A stretch of 6,311 nucleotides of DNA from Lentisphaera sp. (GTDB taxonomy: Bacteria > Verrucomicrobiota > Lentisphaeria > Victivallales > GWF2-50-93): the NCBI GenBank assembly GCA_020721745.1, contig DYMC01000060.1, positions 6,461 through 12,771 of the forward strand, given 5' to 3'. The position numbers and the translations under genes are program-made. The number at the start of each line of letters is the position of its first letter. Positions within the stretch are counted from its first letter, which is position 1. This document shows positions 1 through 5,204 of this stretch, one piece after another. The notes under the pieces are model-generated. The model was given only the letters and a program-made list of their open reading frames with translations. It ran no database searches and was not told where the DNA came from.

Positions 1-34
1 CTCCAACGGGAAGGATGATAGGCTTGTTGTTCAC
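1..34 (-). CDS. Class I fumarase-type hydro-lyase, beta subunit (first 11 codons only)
   Basis: Only the N-terminus is inside the window, and the gene runs off the left edge. On the minus strand a GTG at 34-32 overlaps the TGA stop of the alpha subunit (33-31) in a GTGA arrangement. It opens a frame reading MNNKPIILPVG. A short basic start followed by a hydrophobic 'I-x-LP' strand is the usual opening of the beta (C-terminal-domain) subunit of two-subunit class I fumarases and tartrate dehydratases, and the beta gene normally follows alpha directly. No in-frame ATG exists within the preceding nine codons, and no strong ribosome binding site is visible, so translation is probably coupled to alpha. 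The assignment rests mainly on position and on 11 residues. Confidence 0.6.
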   Translation of the reverse strand, partial: MNNKPIILPVG

Positions 35-903
35 ACCCGCAGATGCATTTCGGCTCTCCGCCATGCCCAGCACATGTGGGAGACTGTCACGAAGAAGGAT
101 GCCGGATGCCGTGGGATGAATTCGATGAAGAGGTCGAGGGCGAATGTCTTTCCTCCAAGGCCCTGGGGGCCGATCCCGAGGCTGTTCACGTCATGCAGGA
201 TGGACTTCTCCAGCTTTGCGATGCGCGGGTCTGTATTTCTCTCTCCGATTTTGCGGAAGAAAAGTTTCTTCGCGGCCGCGAAGCCCGAGGCCCTGTCGCC
301 GCCGACGCATACGGCGACAGCACCCGGCGGGCATCCCTTGCCCTGGGCCTTGACGACGGAATCAATGACGACTTTGCGGATTCCTTCGATGTCGCGTTCG
401 GCTCCGAGGCTTTCGTCCGGCAGTGAGTATTGTGTTCCTATGTTTTCGCTCCCGCCGCCCTTCATGAGCAGGTGGACGATGTCGTGTCTCAGTCTAGGGT
501 TGATGTCGAACTCTATGGCCGGGGTCTTGTCCGAGAGATTGTCCTGATAGGATTTTCCCGTGAGCGAGCAGACGGTGTTCACCCGGAGGAAGCCTTCTTC
601 AGTCGCCTTTGAGACGGCGTTGCGGACAGCGGCCCGGAGTGGGCTGTCAGCGCCGTGGCAGTTCGCCGATGAGACGGAGAAGAGGAGTGTGCCGGTGTCC
701 TGGCATATGGGGCGTTTTTTTGTTTTTGCGATTTTCGCATTTTGGAGCATGATGGAGAGCTGTGATCTGGCTATGGAGTTTGCGGGCTCGAGCTGAAGCG
801 CCTTTTCGAGTGCGCGGAGGACATCGTCCGGGAGCTCGCAGGAGCATTTCGCTATGAGATGCAGAATATTCTCTTCCAATTTTTTTGTAGATATTTTTTG
901 CAT
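31..903 (-). CDS. Class I fumarate hydratase / tartrate dehydratase-type Fe-S hydro-lyase, alpha subunit
   Basis: This is the 290-residue alpha subunit of an oxygen-sensitive [4Fe-4S] hydro-lyase. The family reversibly hydrates fumarate to malate in the cytoplasmic TCA cycle, and close relatives dehydrate tartrate. The three cluster cysteines expected of the family are visible: Cys67 in ICQDTGT, Cys191 in GKGCPPG and Cys278 in MCWAWRRA. Other family signatures are KGGGSEN (148-154), GGDRASG (201-207), the glycine-rich LGIGPQGLGGKT (242-252) and RHPASF (265-270). About 290 residues is normal for the separate alpha subunit; single-chain FumA-type enzymes are roughly twice as long. It follows thiE by 8 bp and overlaps the beta start by 4 bp. 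The ATG at 903 has no Shine-Dalgarno sequence upstream (CCCAATAAATG). Fumarase is more likely than tartrate dehydratase on general grounds, but the sequence alone does not decide it, so no gene symbol is given. Confidence 0.93.
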   Translation of the reverse strand: MQKISTKKLEENILHLIAKCSCELPDDVLRALEKALQLEPANSIARSQLSIMLQNAKIAKTKKRPICQDTGTLLFSVSSANCHGADSPLRAAVRNAVSKATEEGFLRVNTVCSLTGKSYQDNLSDKTPAIEFDINPRLRHDIVHLLMKGGGSENIGTQYSLPDESLGAERDIEGIRKVVIDSVVKAQGKGCPPGAVAVCVGGDRASGFAAAKKLFFRKIGERNTDPRIAKLEKSILHDVNSLGIGPQGLGGKTFALDLFIEFIPRHPASFFVTVSHMCWAWRRAEMHLRV

Positions 904-911
904 TTATTGGG

Positions 912-1559
912 TCAGTCTGTTTTGAATAGTCTAGCCAGTTCCTTGAATTTTTCAACGATGTCGTTGGCTTCGCAGATTTCGGTGACCATTGCGATTCTCT
1001 TTGCGCCGGCGGCGAGGAGTTCCGGTATATTGGCGGCCTTGATGCCTCCCATGACGGTGACTGGTATTCGGACGCTGCGCACGACATTGCGGAGGACATC
1101 GAGTCCGAGCGGAGGAATGCCGGTCCTCTTGGTGCCGGTGTGGAAGATTGGTCCGATGTTGATGTAGCCTGCGCCTTTTTTTTCTGCGTCGAGAGCCTCG
1201 TCGAGGGAGTGTGTCGAGACGCCGACAAAGAGCTGTTTTGCGAAATTCGCAATGCGCCAGTGCGGGATGTCGTCCTGTCCGAGGTGGACGCCGTCGGCTC
1301 CGCATGCGAGGGCGATGTCGGGGCGGTCGTCAATTATCAGGGCAATCCCGTGAGCGGAGCAGATTTCTCTGAAGTTGTCCGCTTCCTGCATGATTTCTCT
1401 GGCGGGTTCGTTCTTCATCCGGAGCTGGACGATGTCCGCGCCGGCCGATGCGAGTTGTTCGAGGACAAATTGCAATGGCCTGCCCTTGGTGAAGCCCGGG
1501 CTTATGACCGGATATATCCCCGGTGTCTGGAGGGCGGCGCGGAGCTTTTCCTTGTTCAT
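912..1559 (-). CDS. thiE: Thiamine-phosphate synthase
   Basis: The 215-residue protein is a full-length TIM-barrel thiamine-phosphate synthase. It joins the pyrimidine (HMP-PP) and thiazole phosphate moieties to make thiamine monophosphate in the cytoplasm. Family motifs appear in order: VQLRMK (44-49, the usual VQLREK strand), IIDDRPDIAL (75-84), ADGVHLGQDD (88-97, Mg/pyrophosphate region), GVSTHSLDEA (113-122), YINIGPIFHTGTK (132-144, with the phosphate-binding Thr and Lys), and VMGGIKAANIPELLAAGAKRIAMVTEI (169-195, the C-terminal phosphate site). Glu of LREK is Met here, and the usual 'IGGI' is 'MGGI'; both look like mild variants. The ATG at 1559-1557 overlaps the stop of the upstream hydrolase gene (ATGA), so translation is probably coupled. 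The next gene, the fumarase alpha subunit, starts 8 bp after the stop. No TPP riboswitch and no other thiamine gene are visible. Confidence 0.95.
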   Translation of the reverse strand: MNKEKLRAALQTPGIYPVISPGFTKGRPLQFVLEQLASAGADIVQLRMKNEPAREIMQEADNFREICSAHGIALIIDDRPDIALACGADGVHLGQDDIPHWRIANFAKQLFVGVSTHSLDEALDAEKKGAGYINIGPIFHTGTKRTGIPPLGLDVLRNVVRSVRIPVTVMGGIKAANIPELLAAGAKRIAMVTEICEANDIVEKFKELARLFKTD

Positions 1560-2392
1560 CGCTGGAATTCTCTTGGGTCCATGGGCTTGATGTTGAAGTC
1601 AGGGGTCCACTTGAATGATTGTGAATAGAACTTGTTCGGGTTGTCGAAGAGTATTGACTTCACGGTTTGCTCCGGATGGCCGTCCTTCTTCATGAATTCG
1701 CAGGTCTTGACGAGGCTGAGGGGGTCGGATATCCCCCAGTCGGCTGAGCCGTCTATTATCATGCGCTCGTGCCCAAATTTCCTCACGATGGACGACACTC
1801 TCTCTGGTGTGAGTTTGGAGATGGGATAGACGGTCATTCCGGTCCAGCATGCGGTTTCCCTTGCTATGGGCATGGAGGCCTCGTCGTTGTGGTCTATGAG
1901 TATTTTCTCCTCGGGGAATCTTTCGTTTCTAATGACGGCCAGTGTGCGTCTGATGGCGTCCGGCTTGTTGAAATGTGCGAGATGGACGATGACGAGCATT
2001 TTTTTTCTGTGCGCTATCTGGAGCTGCTCTGCGAATATCTGCTCTTCGGGGTCGTTGATGTTGTTAAAGCCGATTTCGCCCATGGCGACGCATCTGGGAT
2101 GGTCGAGGTATTCATTCATTCCTGAGATGACTTCGCGTGCGAGGGAGACGTTTTCGGCCTCCTTTGGATTCACGGAGACTGCCGCGTAGTGGTCGAGTCC
2201 GAATCGTTTTGCCCGGACGGTCTCGAAGTCGAGGATGAGCGAGAAGTAGTCGAAGAATGTTCCCGCGTGCCGTCTGGTGGTTCCGAGCCAGAAGGATGGT
2301 TCGACGCAGGCTCTGATGCCCGCCGCGAACATGTTCTGGTAGTCGTCCGTGGTGCGCGAATACATGTGGATGTGGGGCTCTATTATGATCAT
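1556..2392 (-). CDS. TatD-family metal-dependent hydrolase, EboB-like
   Basis: The 278-residue amidohydrolase-fold protein has TatD-type metal ligands. Counted from the chosen start these are the HxH motif at His7/His9 (EPHIHMYSRTTDDY), Glu106 in MGEIGF, His137 in VIVHL, His168 in LIDHND and Asp218 in GSADWG. The opening EPHIHMYSRTTDDY, AGIRACVEPSFWLG and the later SADWGISDPL are, from memory, characteristic of EboB, the TatD-like member of the ebo (also edb) cluster. In cyanobacteria that cluster is linked to export of a scytonemin precursor to the periplasm. The substrate of EboB itself is not established. No other ebo gene is in view. I chose the ATG at 2392 because AAGGA lies 7 bp upstream. 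The open frame continues 22 codons further, to 2458, but those codons translate a palindromic repeat. The C-terminus has a tail of about 20 residues after the barrel. The gene overlaps thiE by 4 bp. Confidence 0.85.
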   Translation of the reverse strand: MIIIEPHIHMYSRTTDDYQNMFAAGIRACVEPSFWLGTTRRHAGTFFDYFSLILDFETVRAKRFGLDHYAAVSVNPKEAENVSLAREVISGMNEYLDHPRCVAMGEIGFNNINDPEEQIFAEQLQIAHRKKMLVIVHLAHFNKPDAIRRTLAVIRNERFPEEKILIDHNDEASMPIARETACWTGMTVYPISKLTPERVSSIVRKFGHERMIIDGSADWGISDPLSLVKTCEFMKKDGHPEQTVKSILFDNPNKFYSQSFKWTPDFNIKPMDPREFQR

Positions 2393-2399
2393 GTCATTT

Positions 2400-2404
2400 T
2401 CCTT
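2400..2404 (-). promoter_or_regulatory. Ribosome binding site that fixes the start of the EboB-like gene
   Basis: The minus strand reads AAGGA at 2404-2400, 7 bases before the ATG at 2392-2390. This is good Shine-Dalgarno spacing. It is the reason for preferring this start over the upstream in-frame ATG at 2458, which lies inside the palindromic element and would add a 22-residue basic leader with no family resemblance. Confidence 0.75.
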
Positions 2405-2416
2405 TTTATATTGGTT

Positions 2417-2541
2417 CCGAGGTAATTGCAAAACTCTTTTCGCGGGCATGGCAAGCATGCCCCTCCACGCCGATTTTGCGAAAAATCGGCGTAAAAATGG
2501 AGGGACGCGCTTGCGCGTCCGGAGTTTTGCAATTGGCTCGG
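2417..2541. repeat. 125-bp cruciform/cloverleaf palindromic element (MITE-like or structured RNA)
   Basis: The ends are an imperfect 20-bp inverted repeat, 2417-2436 against 2522-2541, with 18 of 20 positions matching; its core is AATTGCAAAACTC / GAGTTTTGCAATT. Inside are three more hairpins. Hairpin A has stem GGGCATG (2444-2450) / CATGCCC (2456-2462) and loop GCAAG. The central arm has CTCCA (2463-2467) / TGGAG (2498-2502), then CGCCGATTTT (2468-2477) / AAAATCGGCG (2482-2491) with loop GCGA and a 6-base bulge. Hairpin C has stem GGACGCG (2503-2509) / CGCGTCC (2514-2520) and loop CTTG. The loops of A and C are complementary. The element fills most of the gap between xseB and the EboB-like gene. 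It could be a non-autonomous mobile repeat, a mobile hairpin family or a transcribed structure. A single copy in view cannot decide, and no long ORF supports a coding role. GGTTCC occurs at both edges (2413-2418 and 2540-2545), possibly by chance. Confidence 0.8.
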
Positions 2542-2558
2542 TTCCATGTTGTCTGCAT

Positions 2559-2843
2559 TCAGATCAGGCTGTCCTGCGGTTCATTTTTCTTTTTCGCCTC
2601 GAAGTCGGTCCATTCCCCGTCCTTGTCCTTCTTTCCGACGAGGACTTCGATTTTGCGTTCAATCACCTTGAGTTTTGCGGAGCATAGGGAGGCGAGCTTG
2701 CTTGCCTCTTCGAAATTCCGCATCATGTCCTCGATGGGGAGTTTTCCATCCTCCATCCTGGAGACTATCTTTTCGAGTTTCGCAAGTGCGTCCTCGAAGC
2801 TGGTCTCGTCCTGTGGATTATCCTGTGATGCATTTTTTCTCAT
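2559..2843 (-). CDS. xseB: Exodeoxyribonuclease VII small subunit
   Basis: The 94-residue protein is the small subunit of exonuclease VII, which binds XseA in multiple copies and supports its degradation of single-stranded DNA in the cytoplasm. The family core is plain at 15-68: SFEDALAKLEKIVSRMEDGKLPIED (the classic FEEAL-x-LE-x-IV-x-x-LE-x-G-x-LPLEE signature), then FEEASKLASLC and a second helix ending KVIERKIEVL. Together they form the two-helix hairpin of the family. The last 25 residues (KKDKDGEWTDFEAKKK...) are charged and probably disordered. The length is slightly above the usual 70-85 residues because of this tail. The ATG overlaps the upstream gene's stop (ATGA at 2843-2840), and GGGGGA lies just before the start. 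xseA is not in the window. The 166-bp gap before the next gene holds the palindromic element. Confidence 0.95.
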   Translation of the reverse strand: MRKNASQDNPQDETSFEDALAKLEKIVSRMEDGKLPIEDMMRNFEEASKLASLCSAKLKVIERKIEVLVGKKDKDGEWTDFEAKKKNEPQDSLI

Positions 2844-3934
2844 AATTCCCCCGATATTGCTTTTTTGTCTCTTTGCTTGGTGTTCTGGTAATCGTGATAC
2901 TGTTCGCGCAGTGTCTTCATGCTTTCGATGGCAGACTGGACTTCGTCGTCCAGGGATTGCAATGATTCCATCCGGGATCTGGCGAGGCTTTTCATCTGAG
3001 GTAGTTTCAGCTTGGAGGCCATTGACACGATGGTTTTCCTTAGGGATGGGATTTCTGTCTGGATTGATTTCAACGACAGGTCGAGATCGTTGATTTTCGC
3101 AAGCGTGACGGTTTTCGGGTCGGTGAGATTTTGTAGAAAAGTCTGGACTTCCTGGGAGTATCTTGCGATCTGGGCTTTATTTTGAAGGAGGATATTCTGG
3201 ATTTTTTTGAGCGCAAGGAGATCGTCTTTTATCTCGTCGAGGGTGTATTCCTTGAATTCCTCGATGTTGTCGAAGCGGATCGCATATGGGACGAAGGATT
3301 TCTTTTTCTTGAGGACTCGCTTCTGGCAACGGACTATGCCCAGGGATTTTTCGCTTTCAGCCGAGATGAGGGGGTCTCCTTCGATATCCGTTGGGATGTT
3401 GGAGCTGGTCTCGATGTTCTGGGGGCCGATTCCGGTGATCTTGCCCTTGTCCTGTGTTATGGTCTTTGAGCCCGGCACGCATCCGAACACGAATATCTTG
3501 TGTCCGATTGAAATGTTCCCCAGGATGTCGTTCTCGGCTTCCATAGGAGAGGGGGCGGATTCTGGCTCGGAAAGCTTGTAGAAGACGAGATATCTGGAGG
3601 CATCCTTCCCCCCCGGTATTATCAACGCATCGTAGGGGATGTTCTTGTTGTTCAGGTCGAATATCCTCATGCTGGGGCTGAGGGAACTGGGGAAGGATGC
3701 GGCGACCCTCCTGCCGTCCACGTTGGTTATGAAGCCAGTACCGAGCATGCTCTGTCCGTCCCTGAAGACAACTATCTTGTCGAGGCAATTGACGGTCTTC
3801 TTCGACGCACTGTCAGCCGCAGGATGGAATGAGCCGAAGATGATTGATGCCAGACATGCGACCATCAGCGAGCTGCCGAGCCGTGGCGCCGTCATTCCTG
3901 CGATCTTTGGCAGTATGTCCAGGATATTTTGCAT
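2840..3934 (-). CDS. Secreted trypsin-like pseudoprotease with C-terminal coiled coil, function unknown
   Basis: I do not recognise a named family for this 364-residue protein. Its N-terminus looks like a signal peptide: APRLG, then a hydrophobic stretch at about 21-36 and a small-residue region near AADSASK (39-45). Residues 48-205 resemble a degraded trypsin-like fold. They include GTGFITN (65-71), DALIIPGG (102-109), GHKIFVFGCVPGSK (144-157, like the usual 'V-x-G-x-PxG' strand) and a segment ending DIEGDPLI (183-190), where active enzymes have GNSGGPL. There the catalytic Ser position is Glu, and no His follows the GTGF strand, so it is very likely not a protease. Residues 224-350 are charged and helical, with heptad-like Leu/Ile spacing, suggesting a coiled coil. 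The start at 3934 has no Shine-Dalgarno sequence. An internal ATG (codon 14) would give a more standard signal peptide but has AGGA directly abutting it. The stop overlaps the xseB start by ATGA. Confidence 0.8.
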   Translation of the reverse strand: MQNILDILPKIAGMTAPRLGSSLMVACLASIIFGSFHPAADSASKKTVNCLDKIVVFRDGQSMLGTGFITNVDGRRVAASFPSSLSPSMRIFDLNNKNIPYDALIIPGGKDASRYLVFYKLSEPESAPSPMEAENDILGNISIGHKIFVFGCVPGSKTITQDKGKITGIGPQNIETSSNIPTDIEGDPLISAESEKSLGIVRCQKRVLKKKKSFVPYAIRFDNIEEFKEYTLDEIKDDLLALKKIQNILLQNKAQIARYSQEVQTFLQNLTDPKTVTLAKINDLDLSLKSIQTEIPSLRKTIVSMASKLKLPQMKSLARSRMESLQSLDDEVQSAIESMKTLREQYHDYQNTKQRDKKAISGEL

Positions 3935-3944
3935 TTATGGGTGG

Positions 3945-3972
3945 AATATAGCATTTTCAGCTTCTTGTTCAA
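3945..3972 (-). promoter_or_regulatory. Sigma70-like promoter for the pseudoprotease-xseB operon
   Basis: On the minus strand TTGAAC (3972-3967, 4 of 6 to TTGACA) and TATATT (3950-3945, 5 of 6 to TATAAT) are separated by 16 bases. They lie in the short divergent region between this operon and lepB. The predicted transcript start is near 3938, only a few bases before the ATG at 3934. The mRNA would be almost leaderless, or translation would begin at the internal ATG (3895). Consensus matching by eye only. Confidence 0.5.
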
Positions 3973-4014
3973 GGGGTTGATTAGTTGAGTTGGCGGGTTA
4001 GCTTACGGACTCCG

Positions 4015-5202
4015 ATGAAATCCATATTTGAAAAGTTGAAGAGGCGTAAGCTGGTCCGCAGGCTGGACGAGTTCCGCCGTCATCTGCGTGACGTACTGCA
4101 TGTGAACGATGATCTTCTTCTGCCGTCTGCGAAGGAGAAGGCGAATGCGGTTCTGTCGGAGGCTGACGGTATTGACGCGGCGAGGGATCCGGATGCCGCC
4201 GGGAAGTTTCTGGAGAGGGCGGATCTTCGGGTTGCGAAGATACTTCCGTCGCGTAGTTTTCCGACGCTGCGCGAGTATGCGGACATATTGGCCGTGGCCT
4301 TTTCCGTGGCTTTCGGGGTTCGTGCGCTGTACTTGCAGCCGTTCAAGATACCGACGAGCAGCATGCAGCCGACCTTGTTCGGGATACACTATGTGCAGGA
4401 TGGGAAGGGGATACCGGACTTGCCGCAGCCACTGGCCTATCTGCTCTATTCTGCGAGGCGTGCGGATCTGAGGATAAAGCGCGGGGGATACCTTGACCAG
4501 AATTCGCTGAGGGTGCGTAGTGCGATGCCTTTTTCCGACAGGACGCGTTTCACGATAGGTGGTGTGGACTATGAGATGCCGGGCGGGGAGAAGCAGGTTG
4601 TGGTGGACTATCTGAAGAGGCGGGTTGAATTCGAGGAGGGGGAGCTGGTCTGCAAGGGGTGGCTGTCGCTTGGGGATCATCTTTTTGTGGACAGGTTCAG
4701 CATTCATTTCAGGGAGCCGAGGCGGGGGGATGTGATCGTTTTTGTGACGGACGGGCTCAAGACCCTAGACGGCAAGCCTTTAAGCGGGCCATACTACATC
4801 AAGCGTCTGATCGGGATGCCTGGCGACACACTGAAGATAGTTGACAGGACGGTTTTTGTGAGGACGGAGGAGAGTTCTCGTTTTGTGCCGATAAGCGATT
4901 TTGGCGTGAAGAACATCAACAAGATATACGATTTCAAGGGGGGCTACCATGGTCATCTTGCCATGGGGCTGCTGGGCGAAGGGATGGAGTTCCGGGTTCC
5001 TGCGGGGCATTATTTCATGCTTGGTGACAATAGTTCGAACAGCAGCGACAGCCGCGACTGGGGGACTGTCCCCCGGAAGAACATCATTGGGAGGGCGTTC
5101 TTCATATTCTGGCCGTTCTCGAGGCGCTGGGGGATTCCCGACAGGGCGGAGCCGCTGCCCTTCCACAGTTTCTCGGTTCAACATCCAATGGAATACCAGT
5201 AG
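4015..5202 (+). CDS. lepB: Type I signal peptidase with lineage-type insertion
   Basis: The 395-residue membrane serine protease removes signal peptides from secreted proteins on the outer face of the cytoplasmic membrane. Counted from the ATG at 4015, residues 1-85 form a charged, Arg-rich cytoplasmic region. Residues about 88-108 (YADILAVAFSVAFGVRALYL) are the single membrane anchor. FKIPTSSMQPTL follows with catalytic Ser116. Box C is GDHLFVDRF (220-228). YYIKRLIGMPGD (260-271) carries catalytic Lys263, and box E is GDNSSNSSDSRDWG (337-350). About 95 residues separate the Ser box from box C, where E. coli LepB has almost none. The stretch has no cysteine pairs of a zinc ribbon. The protein is longer than most signal peptidases (roughly 170-330 residues). 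The open frame extends to a TTG at 3985, but I chose the ATG because a weak GGA lies 5 bases upstream and the TTG has no better signal. cobD follows after 2 bp. Confidence 0.95.
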   Translation: MKSIFEKLKRRKLVRRLDEFRRHLRDVLHVNDDLLLPSAKEKANAVLSEADGIDAARDPDAAGKFLERADLRVAKILPSRSFPTLREYADILAVAFSVAFGVRALYLQPFKIPTSSMQPTLFGIHYVQDGKGIPDLPQPLAYLLYSARRADLRIKRGGYLDQNSLRVRSAMPFSDRTRFTIGGVDYEMPGGEKQVVVDYLKRRVEFEEGELVCKGWLSLGDHLFVDRFSIHFREPRRGDVIVFVTDGLKTLDGKPLSGPYYIKRLIGMPGDTLKIVDRTVFVRTEESSRFVPISDFGVKNINKIYDFKGGYHGHLAMGLLGEGMEFRVPAGHYFMLGDNSSNSSDSRDWGTVPRKNIIGRAFFIFWPFSRRWGIPDRAEPLPFHSFSVQHPMEYQ

Positions 5203-5204
5203 AG

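Noticed and set aside
647..1333. Long minus-strand open frame of 228 codons
   Set aside because: It overlaps thiE and fumarase alpha in another frame, has a low-complexity Ser/Thr/Arg/Pro-rich translation and no family motifs. It is a shadow of the two real genes.
1140..1628. Plus-strand open frame of 162 codons opposite thiE
   Set aside because: It is antisense to a clearly conserved thiE and its translation shows no recognisable motif. It arises from codon bias on the other strand.
2404..2430. Possible promoter TTGCAA / TATAAA in front of the EboB-like gene
   Set aside because: The spacing is only 15 bases, and the -10 overlaps the ribosome binding site. The transcript would begin at the start codon, so it is more likely a by-product of the palindrome arm and an A-rich leader.
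2417..2541. Palindrome read as a CRISPR repeat or tRNA gene
   Set aside because: There are no repeated direct units with spacers, and the arms lack the invariant bases, anticodon loop size and T-loop of a tRNA.
3854..3856. Lipobox-like MVAC at residues 24-27 of the pseudoprotease
   Set aside because: The hydrophobic stretch continues well past the Cys and the -3 residue is Met rather than Leu. An ordinary cleavable signal peptide fits better than a lipoprotein.
4003..4707. Minus-strand open frame of 234 codons opposite lepB
   Set aside because: It lies antisense to the catalytic region of a well-conserved signal peptidase, and its composition is Arg/His/Pro-rich as expected for a shadow frame.
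4949..4968. CCATGG repeated pair flanking a short loop in lepB
   Set aside because: It is a short 6-bp self-complementary word inside coding sequence, with no evidence of a role.
5060..5074. Perfect hairpin GGGGGACTGTCCCCC
   Set aside because: It lies within codons for the conserved box E of signal peptidase (DWGTVP) and has no T-tract. It is explained by coding sequence.
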